From assembly GCF_009604405.1 (NCBI RefSeq), contig NZ_WEGK01000007.1, positions 361,627-425,626 of the forward strand: a DNA stretch of 64,000 nucleotides. The letters run 5' to 3'. The stretch comes from Nocardia macrotermitis (GTDB taxonomy: Bacteria > Actinomycetota > Actinomycetes > Mycobacteriales > Mycobacteriaceae). Every line of letters begins with the position of its first letter. Within the stretch, counting starts at the first letter, position 1. Below are positions 18,301 to 25,132 of this stretch, in pieces. A program made the translations under genes and the position numbers. Under the pieces are notes generated by a model that was not told the DNA's origin, made no database searches, and saw nothing but the letters and a program-made list of their open reading frames with translations.

Positions 18301-19359
18301 AGAGGATATTTCGCTCGGATAATCAGGCTGCGCAGCACTAGGCTGCACTGCGTCGAGCTGTGCGCTTTCCGGCAGGCCCGGCCGCGCGCTTGCACCTCGG
18401 ACATCGAATTTCCCAGCGCTGGAGAATATTTTGCGGGGCACGTCCAACCGATCAGCTCCGGTTTGGGCATCGGTTCGTGTGGCGGGGGCATCGATCGGTG
18501 CGACGGAAGCATCAGTCGGTGCGGTGGGGGTGTCGGCACGTGGTACGTCGAGAGATGGCGGGGCGCTTGGAATCGGTGGTGGGGGAAGCGGATTGGGGGT
18601 TGGGATAAGCGGAGGTGATTGGTTGCCGCTGGCGGGTATGGGGTTGGCGGGAGGTTCACCGCCAGACCAGCGGATTGTCTCGGGGGCTGGAGACGTGAGG
18701 GCTTGGCCGATGGGCGGGATAGGGGCCGGGTTGCGGACGCTGCTGGAGGTGAACCCGCGTGCGGGAGCGGCCGGAGTGCGCCGGGCCGGGGCATCGGGCG
18801 TTGCGCCACTTCGACGAGGATCGGCCGCGGGTGAGCTCTGCTGAGCGGAGCTGCCTGGATTTCCGCCCAGCTGAGCAGGGTTCGCGGGAGCGCGGCCTTG
18901 CTGTACCGGGTTCACGGCGAAGCGAGCCTGCTGTGCCGGGTCCACGACAGAACGGGCCTGCTGTGCTGGGTCGATGGCCGAACGGCCCTGCTGAGCAGGA
19001 TCCACGACAGGACTGCCCTGCTGAGCCGGGTTCGTAGCGGAACGGGACTGCTGCCGCTGGTTCACGACGGGACGGGCCGGTTGCGATGGGGCGGCGGGAC
19101 CGGGTGGCTGGGTGGTGGGGCGGGGTGCGGCACCGGGTTGTGGAGGGGCGGGCTGTTGTTCGGCGATGCGTGCGCCGGCGCGGATACCAGGGTCGAGGGG
19201 CGGGGAGGCGAACTGCCAGTATGTTCCGTTGTGCCACATCCAGGAGGAGCCGGGATCGAGTCGCCACCAGTATCCGTCCGCCGTGCACAGCACCGTCGAC
19301 CGGCCGAGTGCGGCCTTGGCCTCCGCGTCGGTGAACTTGTCGAACCACGGACCGCTCAC
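15385..19359 (-). CDS. Triple-AAA (EccA/CbbX-like) ATPase with repetitive N-terminal half
   Basis: A 1324-residue protein. Residues 1-60 form a small Trp-rich domain (DGYWWRLDPGSSWMWHNGTYW). Residues about 90-500 are Pro/Gln/Gly-rich low complexity with two tandem repeat families. Near 556 comes a degenerate AAA module (GAPHSGQGRL and LLIENADILF). Two full CbbX/SpoVK-type AAA domains follow, each with Walker A GNPGTAKTT (about 829 and 1107) and Walker B LFVDEAYAL or LFIDEAYAL, both introduced by LDAMIGL. The tandem domains resemble the ATPase half of type VII secretion EccA, but no EccA TPR domain is seen. The GTG at 19359 has AGGGGG four bases upstream; a GTG at 19380 is an alternative start. 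Confidence 0.8.
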   Translation of the reverse strand: MSGPWFDKFTDAEAKAALGRSTVLCTADGYWWRLDPGSSWMWHNGTYWQFASPPLDPGIRAGARIAEQQPAPPQPGAAPRPTTQPPGPAAPSQPARPVVNQRQQSRSATNPAQQGSPVVDPAQQGRSAIDPAQQARSVVDPAQQARFAVNPVQQGRAPANPAQLGGNPGSSAQQSSPAADPRRSGATPDAPARRTPAAPARGFTSSSVRNPAPIPPIGQALTSPAPETIRWSGGEPPANPIPASGNQSPPLIPTPNPLPPPPIPSAPPSLDVPRADTPTAPTDASVAPIDAPATRTDAQTGADRLDVPRKIFSSAGKFDVRGASARPGLPESAQLDAVQPSAAQPDYPSEISSGAEQFGAESVSGQPGLSVGAGFGAVQPGASAGGEQRGMPGEVSSGAGRFGAGAVSGQPGLSVGAGFGAVQPGASAGGEQRGMPGEVSSGAGRFGAGAVSGQPGLSVGAGFGAVQPGAFAGDEQQGLPGEVASGAGQFAAPEAAVAASARSGDGARDDVAVLVERLPGGQPFVAVEPVAPFLERVVRVVSWADGTRHNDADDQPNPVLLFIGAPHSGQGRLAAGVRAAMAEAEIVFGSEVLRRNGIEIAGNRDGTVAANFDAAIYKVFDLSDPAMLLIENADILFDEVNAPASLEKLIAASHDARTCSLLVLCGSATMLTTLADAAPEFVRRTLQYTLPDFTRPNAAAALVRELVRGIDVEITDPAHTRMVDYLRSNGSARAAAELIGAASQNAVAEGSTGRDARILVDAAHFAGLDTVPKPGGSGKTLSELLVQLDAMIGLEPVKQQVRDLVAEAEIDARRRAAGLSIPPRSRHLVFTGNPGTAKTTVARMISQIYRELGIISKGHLVETQRADLVSEFIAATAPQTRAVVEKALGGVLFVDEAYALSKGGEQDHGREAIDELLVQLENRRADFVVIAAGYTKEMEDFLDANPGLRSRFGKRIEFPDYSNEELAGIYVATARAQDYHLTTELVAALPDRMSRIGRGPGFANGRSARTVFEQTITNQSKRLSIGSGDLQELTLADLPDSPAGGMGPGGSGGPRRDLTELLAELDAMIGLDSVKQQVRTLATEVRVNARRKAAGLSVGARSRHMIFLGNPGTAKTTVARLIARIYRELGVVSSGHLVECSRPDLVGEYIGHTAPKTRKVIESSIGGVLFIDEAYALVADDGQRDFGGEAIAELLLQMENHRDELLVIAAGYPDQMDRFLDQNPGMRSRFGATITFEDYTDDELAGIFAATATSQGYRLADDLLAALPAHIGGIDRDSAFANGRTMRQLLERAIGRQSMRLGTDLDAVADEELQILRAVDLADG
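17940..18330 (-). repeat. 132-bp coding tandem repeat (44 residues)
   Basis: About three copies of a 132-base unit lie inside the triple-AAA gene, encoding GAGFGAVQPGASAGGEQ, then RGMPGEVSSGAGRFGAG and AVSGQPGLSV. The copies starting at 18012 and 18144 are nearly identical and exactly 132 bases apart; the flanking copies are more diverged. The low divergence points to recent unit duplication. Confidence 0.8.
18868..19076 (-). repeat. 30-bp coding tandem repeat (PAQQ decapeptide)
   Basis: Six or seven imperfect copies of a 30-base unit, recognisable by the recurring CCTGCTG on the plus strand, encode decapeptides such as PAQQGRSAID, PAQQARSVVD and PAQQARFAVN in the N-terminal region of the triple-AAA protein. 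Boundaries are approximate. Confidence 0.7.
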
Positions 19360-19391
19360 CGTGCCCCCTCTCACTGTCACAGATCGAGACC

Positions 19392-19397
19392 ACTATA
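19392..19397 (-). promoter_or_regulatory. Candidate -10 element of the triple-AAA gene
   Basis: TATAGT on the minus strand, a five-of-six match to TATAAT. Transcription would begin near 19385, giving a leader of about 25 nt before the GTG at 19359 with its AGGGGG. No convincing -35 is present. Confidence 0.35.
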
Positions 19398-19664
19398 GGC
19401 ACATGCCCGGATCCGGTTCTGGTCCAGGGATTTTCATGACTCGGGGCCTACTCGGCTCCCCGGGAAATGCATCGTGCATATCGAACCGCGTCGAGAATTC
19501 GATACCTTCCGTGCATCGAACTATTCACCATCGGTGTTGGACAGGCATCAGTGACCGGCCGTAACGTCGTCGGAGCGTGAGGCGAGTCACTCGCGGTCCG
19601 GATATCCTTCGCACGGGTTCGCGGCGCGTTGCGCGCCGTATTCCCGGATCGAAAGGGTTGGACG

Positions 19665-21026
19665 ATGGCGTTCACTCGCAATTCCGCGACGCCGCTGGAT
19701 TCGGCGGTGAGTAAATTCTTCCGCCGCGTCGTACCGCTGCTGATCATCATGCTGATCTGCAATCAACTCGATCGCGCGAATATCGGATACGCCACCAAAT
19801 ACCTGGAGGCGGATGTCGGAATCGGCGCGGCCGCATACGGTTTCGGCGCAGGTATCTTCTTCGTCGCGTACGCGATATTCGAATTGCCCAGCAATATGCT
19901 GCTGGAGAAATTCGGCGCGCGGATCTGGCTGACCCGGATCATGGTCAGTTGGGGCCTGGTCGCGGCCGCCATGGTCTTCGTGCGCAGCGCCGAGATGTTC
20001 TACGTACTGCGCTTCCTGCTCGGCGCGACCGAGGCCGGCTTCTTCCCTGCGGTCATCTTCTACCTGGCCAAATGGCTGCCCAACGCGCATCGCGGGCGCG
20101 CGACCGCACTGTTCGTCGCCGGATCCTCGGTGGCCGCGGCGATCTCCGGGCCGATCTCCGGACCGCTGCTCACCATGAACGGACTGCTCGGCCTGCACGG
20201 CTGGCAGTGGATGTTCGGTATCGAGGGGCTGCTGTCGGTCGTGGTCGGCGCGATCGCCTACCTGCTGCTGGATTCCCGGATCACCGATGCGAAATGGCTC
20301 GACGACGCCGAACGGACCGCACTGTCCGAGGCGGTCGAGGCCGAGGAACAGCGCATCGTCGCCACCTCCGACAAACGCACCCTCTCGCGGTGGCGGATGC
20401 TGGCCGATCCGCAGATGCTGCTGTTCTGCTGGATCTATTTCGCCATTCAGCTCTCCATCTACGCCAATACCTTCTGGCTGCCGACCATCGTGCGACGCAT
20501 CCACGGGCTCGGCGACGTCACCGTCGGACTGCTCTCGGCACTGCCCTGGCTCAGCGCCGTCGTCGCGATGTATGTCACCGCGCGGATCGGCGACCGGCGC
20601 GGCAACCGGCGCCCGCTGCTGATCGGATCGCTGCTCACCGCGGCCGTCGGCACCTACCTGGCGGCGGTCGTCTCACCGTGGCCCGCGCTGGTGTTCCTGT
20701 GCATCGCGGCGATGGGCTTCAAGAGCGCGAGCCCGCTGTTCTGGTCGATTCCGCAGTCCACGCTGCATCCGCTGGTGCTGGCGCCGGCCATCGCGGTGAT
20801 CAATTCGCTCGGCAATCTCGGCGGCTTCGTCGCGCCCTACGGCTTCGGTCTGATCAAATCGTCCACCGGCACGGTGACCTGGGGGCTGTACGCGCTGGCG
20901 GCGGCCTCCGCACTCGCCGCGGCGTCGGTGCTGTTGATCCGTCGGCGTCGTGGCGGACCGGCCGCCACTTCCGAATCAACCGGGCCCGCACCGCATTTCG
21001 ACGGCGGCGCGGCCGACCCGGCCTGA
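19665..21026 (+). CDS. MFS transporter, anion:cation symporter type (probable glucarate permease)
   Basis: A 453-residue major facilitator protein with about 12 membrane helices. It has the ACS-family signature: NQLDRANIGYATKYLEAD after the first helix, and GATEAGFFPAVIFYLAKWLP with LPSNMLLEKFGAR in the first half. Members move sugar acids such as D-glucarate, galactarate and tartrate with protons. Substrate is inferred from the glucarate dehydratase gene 32 bases downstream, with which it forms an operon. The ATG at 19665 is preceded by GAAAGGG. In the 285 bases upstream ATGCA-TCG-TGCAT (19467-19479) is a small inverted repeat that could be an operator; no regulator gene is adjacent. Confidence 0.85.
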   Translation: MAFTRNSATPLDSAVSKFFRRVVPLLIIMLICNQLDRANIGYATKYLEADVGIGAAAYGFGAGIFFVAYAIFELPSNMLLEKFGARIWLTRIMVSWGLVAAAMVFVRSAEMFYVLRFLLGATEAGFFPAVIFYLAKWLPNAHRGRATALFVAGSSVAAAISGPISGPLLTMNGLLGLHGWQWMFGIEGLLSVVVGAIAYLLLDSRITDAKWLDDAERTALSEAVEAEEQRIVATSDKRTLSRWRMLADPQMLLFCWIYFAIQLSIYANTFWLPTIVRRIHGLGDVTVGLLSALPWLSAVVAMYVTARIGDRRGNRRPLLIGSLLTAAVGTYLAAVVSPWPALVFLCIAAMGFKSASPLFWSIPQSTLHPLVLAPAIAVINSLGNLGGFVAPYGFGLIKSSTGTVTWGLYALAAASALAAASVLLIRRRRGGPAATSESTGPAPHFDGGAADPA

Positions 21027-21058
21027 TCCTCGCCCCGCTCCCTCGACAGAAAGAGTTC

Positions 21059-22438
21059 ATGACCGTGCCCTCCGCGACGCCCCACTCCCCCGCAACGTCC
21101 CGGTCCACCGCGATCCCCGTCGTCACCGAGATGCGCGTGGTCCCCATCGCCGGACACGACAGCATGCTGCTCAACCTGAGCGGGGCGCACTCACCGTACT
21201 TCACCCGAAACCTGGTGATACTCAACGACTCCGACGGCAATACCGGCATCGGCGAGGTGCCGGGCGGCGAGCCCATCCGGCGCACCCTGGAGGATGCGCG
21301 CGCACTCGTGGTGGGGCGTCGCATCGGCGATCACCACGCGGTGCTGGCCGATATCCGGCGCACCTTCGGCGATCGCGACGCGGGCGGACGCGGGGCCCAG
21401 ACCTTCGATCTGCGGATCGCGGTGCACGCGGTCACGGCCGTGGAATCTGCGCTGCTGGACCTGCTCGGACGGCATCTGGACGTGCCCGTCGCCGCGCTGC
21501 TGGGTGAAGGGCAGCAGCGCAGCACGGTGCAGGCGCTGGGATATCTGTTCTTCGTCGGCGACCGGAACCGGACCGACCTGGCCTATCGCGGTCCCGCCGA
21601 CGAGGACGGCGACGACGACTGGCTGCGGCTGCGGCACGAAGAGGCGCTCACCCCCGAAGCCGTGGTGCGGCTGGCCGAGGCGGCGCAGGCGCGCTACGGA
21701 TTCGCCGATTTCAAACTGAAGGGCGGCGTACTCGCCCCCGCCGAGGAGGCCGCGGCCGTCCGCGCACTCGCCGAACGGTTCCCCGAGGCTCGAATCACCT
21801 TGGACCCCAACGGCGGCTGGCTCCTGGACGAGGCGGTGCGCACCGCGCGCGACCTGCGCGACGTGCTGGCCTACGCCGAGGATCCCGTCGGCCCGGAAGG
21901 CACGCTGTCCGGTCGCGAGGTGATGGCCGAATTCAAGCGCGCCACCGGACTGCCGACCGCCACGAACATGATCGCCACCGATTGGCGCGAGATGGGGCAT
22001 GCCATCCGCTCGAACGCGGTCGACATTCCGCTCGCCGACCCGCACTTCTGGACGATGGCCGGGTCGGTGCGCGTCGCGCAACTCTGCGATGCGTGGGGTC
22101 TGACCTGGGGTTCGCACTCCAACAACCACTTCGACGTGTCGCTGGCGATGTTCACCCATGTCGCCGCGGCCGCGCCGGGCGAGATCACCGCCATCGATAC
22201 GCACTGGATCTGGCAGGACGGGCAGCGCATCACCGTCGATCCGCTGACCATTCGCGACGGTCGGCTCACCGTGCCCGACGCGCCCGGGTTGGGTGTGGAA
22301 CTGGATCTCGAGCGCGTCGAGGCGGCGCACGAGCTGTACCTGCGGGAAGGGCTGGGCGCGCGTGACGACGCCCGGGCGATGCGGTATCTCGTCCCGGACT
22401 GGCAGTTCGACAGCAAACGTCCCGCGCTGTGCCGGTGA
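21059..22438 (+). CDS. gudD: Glucarate dehydratase, enolase superfamily
   Basis: Dehydrates D-glucarate to 5-keto-4-deoxy-D-glucarate, the first step of hexarate catabolism. The 459 residues are near the E. coli GudD length. Superfamily residues are visible: the KLK base motif in FKLKGG near 219, metal ligands in LDPNGGW (about 248) and YAEDPVG, ATNMIATDW, DPHFW, and the catalytic His in SHSNNHFDVS near 355. The NNHFD and ATNMIATDW motifs favour glucarate dehydratase over mandelate racemase. It is preceded by AGAAAGAG and by the MFS gene. The aldolase needed for the next step is not in the window. Confidence 0.88.
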   Translation: MTVPSATPHSPATSRSTAIPVVTEMRVVPIAGHDSMLLNLSGAHSPYFTRNLVILNDSDGNTGIGEVPGGEPIRRTLEDARALVVGRRIGDHHAVLADIRRTFGDRDAGGRGAQTFDLRIAVHAVTAVESALLDLLGRHLDVPVAALLGEGQQRSTVQALGYLFFVGDRNRTDLAYRGPADEDGDDDWLRLRHEEALTPEAVVRLAEAAQARYGFADFKLKGGVLAPAEEAAAVRALAERFPEARITLDPNGGWLLDEAVRTARDLRDVLAYAEDPVGPEGTLSGREVMAEFKRATGLPTATNMIATDWREMGHAIRSNAVDIPLADPHFWTMAGSVRVAQLCDAWGLTWGSHSNNHFDVSLAMFTHVAAAAPGEITAIDTHWIWQDGQRITVDPLTIRDGRLTVPDAPGLGVELDLERVEAAHELYLREGLGARDDARAMRYLVPDWQFDSKRPALCR

Positions 22439-22510
22439 CGGTTCGGCCGCGGCACTGCCAGGTCGATCGCAACGCCGGCCCGCTCGGACCCTGCCGCAAT
22501 GCCGACGACC

Positions 22511-22680
22511 CGAGCCGAGCTGGACCGAGCCGAGCCGGGCCGAGCCGAGCCGGGCCTGGCCGAGCCGAGCCGAGCCGGGCCGGGCCTGGCCGAGCCGAGC
22601 CGGGCCGAGCCGAGCCGAGCCTGGCCTGGCCGGGCCGAGCCGGGCCTGGCCGAGCCGAGCCGGGCCTGGCCGAGCCGGGC
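22511..22680. repeat. Pentanucleotide array, 34 copies of C(G/T)(A/G)GC
   Basis: An uninterrupted 170-base tract in exact 5-base register. Units are CGAGC, CGGGC or CTGGC, apart from one TGGAC as the third unit. It fills much of the 323-base gap between gudD and the PemK-like gene. All three forward frames stay open through it and give only Arg/Ala/Glu/Pro/Gly/Ser repeats, so I do not call a gene. Its strand bias (no C-rich units on top) and mixture of three unit types suggest growth by slippage from several seeds. Confidence 0.9.
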
Positions 22681-22761
22681 CGACGGTCGCGCCTGAGCGC
22701 TGACGATTGTCCCTACCAGGCAGGATGAGAACGGCGGAATCGGCCGTTATGCTCGCGGACT

Positions 22762-23331
22762 ATGGCCGGTACGTGGAGCTCACTAGGCAGGCAGCTGGGA
22801 ACCCTCGCCCGGGCGCAGGGCCCTAGGATCGTGCGGCAGCAGGCGCCCAAGCTGGTCGACCGGATGCAGCGCTCCGCGGTGTGGGATCGGGCCGTCGGCA
22901 AGCGTCGTCCGTCCGGTGTCGCGGTGCGACCGACGGCGTCGGTGCCGGTGCCCACGCGCGAGCGGGCCCGCCAGGTGGTCTACTGCCCGCGTCTGGACGG
23001 CCGGGCCGATCCCGGTGAGATCGTCTGGACCTGGGTGCCCTTCGAGGAGGATCCGGGGCAGGGCAAGGATCGTCCGGTGCTGGTCGTCGGGCGGGCCGGG
23101 AACACCCTGCTGGGGTTGATGCTGTCGTCCAATCCGGAACGTTCGCACGATCATCACTGGGTCGAAATCGGTTCGGGCCCTTGGGATTACCAGGGGCGCA
23201 CGAGTTGGGTGCGACTGGATCGGGTGCTGGACGTGCCCGAGGAGGGCATCCGCCGCGAAGGGGCGATCCTGCCCCGCAAGACGTTCGACATCGTCGCGCA
23301 TCGGCTGTGCCGGGAGTACCACTGGCAGTGA
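22762..23331 (+). CDS. PemK/MazF-fold protein with N-terminal extension
   Basis: A 189-residue protein whose C-terminal 110 residues look like the PemK/MazF (PemK-like) fold: GEIVWTWVPFEEDPGQGKDR, then RPVLVVGR, a central NTLLGLMLSS strand and WVRLDRVLDV. The first 65 residues are basic and helical (LGRQLGTLARAQGPRIV) with no recognised motif. In classical toxins this fold cleaves RNA, paired with a small antitoxin gene immediately upstream. No antitoxin frame is visible here; the upstream DNA is the pentanucleotide array. It may therefore be a domesticated housekeeping protein. The gene stands alone, 197 bases before rpsT. Confidence 0.65.
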   Translation: MAGTWSSLGRQLGTLARAQGPRIVRQQAPKLVDRMQRSAVWDRAVGKRRPSGVAVRPTASVPVPTRERARQVVYCPRLDGRADPGEIVWTWVPFEEDPGQGKDRPVLVVGRAGNTLLGLMLSSNPERSHDHHWVEIGSGPWDYQGRTSWVRLDRVLDVPEEGIRREGAILPRKTFDIVAHRLCREYHWQ

Positions 23332-23528
23332 GCCCGGCGTGACCGAGGTACAGTTTTCACCGTAGTAAGCGTCCGACCAGGGCGATTTCACTCGGAGTCC
23401 ACCCGGCTGGTACTCTCGATCGTCGGTGTTGCGCTATCCGGCCGTCACGGTTTCGGCGTAGCGCGCCCAGAGACTTCGCAGCAGTACAGAACACACCACA
23501 CAAACGACAGGAATCAGAGGAACTACGC

Positions 23529-23792
23529 GTGGCAAACATCAAGTCCCAGATGAAGCGGATCCGCACCAACGAGGCGGCGCGTCTGCGCAACCAGTCGGTG
23601 AAGTCCGCGCTGCGCACCTCGATCCGCAAGTTCCGCGAGGCCGCCTCGGCCGGTGAGAAGGATCAGGCGCAGGAGCTGCTGGTCAGCGCGAGCCGCAGCC
23701 TCGACAAGGCCGCAGCCAAGGGCGTCATCCACGCCAACCAGGCCGCGAACAAGAAGTCGGCGCTGGCGCTGGCGTTCAACAAGATCGGCTGA
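23529..23792 (+). CDS. rpsT: 30S ribosomal protein S20
   Basis: Primary 16S rRNA-binding protein of the small subunit. The 87-residue basic, Ala/Lys/Arg-rich helical sequence starts MANIKSQMKRIRTNEAARLR, typical of S20. The GTG start is preceded by CAGAGGAAC. It is monocistronic, followed by a strong terminator, and convergent with holA as in mycobacteria (Rv2412/Rv2413c). The 197-base leader is long enough for control by free S20, known in other bacteria; no specific structure was identified. Confidence 0.97.
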   Translation: MANIKSQMKRIRTNEAARLRNQSVKSALRTSIRKFREAASAGEKDQAQELLVSASRSLDKAAAKGVIHANQAANKKSALALAFNKIG

Positions 23793-23828
23793 TTTCCCGC
23801 GGTAGTTCCTACCGCACCACGCTTCACG

Positions 23829-23876
23829 GCCGCCGTGGCAGAGGGTCTGCGAGAGCAGACGACCACGGCGGCTTTT
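23829..23876 (+). terminator. rpsT terminator
   Basis: A perfect 10-bp stem GCCGCCGTGG (23829-23838) with CCACGGCGGC (23863-23872), followed by TTTT. The 24-nt loop holds a second hairpin, GTCTGC-GAGA-GCAGAC. It lies 36 bases after the rpsT stop. Confidence 0.88.
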
Positions 23877-24051
23877 GTCGTGTGCGCAGATGTTTCAGCG
23901 CCTGAGCGTCATTCGCGAACGAGCCACGATCGGCGATGACGAGATCGGTACGACATGGCACCGTCGCTTGTACGGATGCGGAGTCCGAGTCGTGCGAATC
24001 CACGGCGTAGCTGCGGTCAATTCGCGACGGTCAATTCGCGGCGGGCAGTTC

Positions 24052-25023
24052 TCAGACTGCGCCGTGCAGATCGAGGATCGTGGACAGGGCGTGTTCGAGG
24101 GCGAAGTCGGTGTCGGCGGCACCGCCCTTGACGTCGGCGTTCAGGGTGGCGACGACCTGTAGGGCCGAGCCGATGGTGGCGGCGGTCCAGCCGCGGGCCT
24201 GGCCCTGAGCCTTCTTCACCTTCCAGGGGGGCATGCCGAGCTGGGAGGCGAGCTTGAACGGGTCGCCGCGACCGGCCGAACCGACGCGCGCGATGGTGTG
24301 CACCGAATCGGCGAGGGCGTCGGCGAGCAGGACCGCGGGCACACCGCGATCGGTGGCCCAGCGCAGCGCCTCCATCGCGGCGGGACGATCCCCGGCGACG
24401 GCCAGATCCGCGACGTCGAATCCGGTCACCTCGGCACGGCCCGAGTAGTAGCGGCGCACCGCGGCGACATCGACCTTGCCGCCGGTGTCGGCGGCCAGCT
24501 GCGAACAGGCCGCGGCGAGCTCGCGCAGATCCGAGCCGACCGCCTCCAGCATCGCCTGCACCACGTCGGCCTGTACCCGCAGACCCGCGGACCGGAACTC
24601 GTTGCGCACGAACTCGACCCGCTCGCCGGCCTTGCTCACCTTCGCGCAGTTGTGAGTGACCGCACCCGCCTTCTGCAACGCCGGGGCGAGCGCCTTCGCG
24701 CGACCGCCGCCGGTGTGCAGCACGACCAGCACCACTCCCTCGGGCGGCTCGGCCGCGGCCTCGGTGATGACCCCGACCGCATCCTTCCCCGCCTCGGCCG
24801 CGGACTCCAGGACGATCACCCTGTCCTCGGCGAACAGCGACGGGCTCAGCAACTCCGCCAGCTCAGCGGTGCTCGCATCGCCCGCGCGCAGCCGATCCAC
24901 CGGCAGCGCTTCGGGATCCGGGGCGACCGCGCGCACATCGGAGACGATCGAGGCGACCGCGCGCTCGATGAGCAACTCTTCCTCACCGAGCACGAGGTGG
25001 ACGGAGGCAGGACGATCGGTCAC
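24052..25023 (-). CDS. holA: DNA polymerase III subunit delta
   Basis: Clamp-loader delta subunit that opens the beta clamp. The 323 residues match the family. N-terminal VHLVLGEEELLIERAV, the region LFAEDRVIVLESAAEAG and the C-terminal segment FKLASQLGMPPWKVKKAQGQ are typical of actinobacterial HolA, with its vestigial AAA fold and helical clamp-loader domain. I used the GTG at 25023, eight bases after AGGA; an ATG nine bases further upstream (25032) is also possible. It is convergent with rpsT and lies just downstream of comEC. Confidence 0.9.
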   Translation of the reverse strand: MTDRPASVHLVLGEEELLIERAVASIVSDVRAVAPDPEALPVDRLRAGDASTAELAELLSPSLFAEDRVIVLESAAEAGKDAVGVITEAAAEPPEGVVLVVLHTGGGRAKALAPALQKAGAVTHNCAKVSKAGERVEFVRNEFRSAGLRVQADVVQAMLEAVGSDLRELAAACSQLAADTGGKVDVAAVRRYYSGRAEVTGFDVADLAVAGDRPAAMEALRWATDRGVPAVLLADALADSVHTIARVGSAGRGDPFKLASQLGMPPWKVKKAQGQARGWTAATIGSALQVVATLNADVKGGAADTDFALEHALSTILDLHGAV

Positions 25024-25132
25024 GTCCCGCATCCTACGGTGAGCCACCGACACCTCCGCATCTCGCCGCCGCGCCGGATGAACAGCGCGCCGAACTGACT
25101 GTCGTCGCACGGTGCCGCTTCGGGCGCTCTCC

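Noticed and set aside
22293..22728. Short proteins of Arg-Ala-Glu-Pro repeats read from the pentamer array
   Set aside because: All three frames are open only because of the 5-base repeat; starts lack ribosome binding sites and two begin inside gudD.
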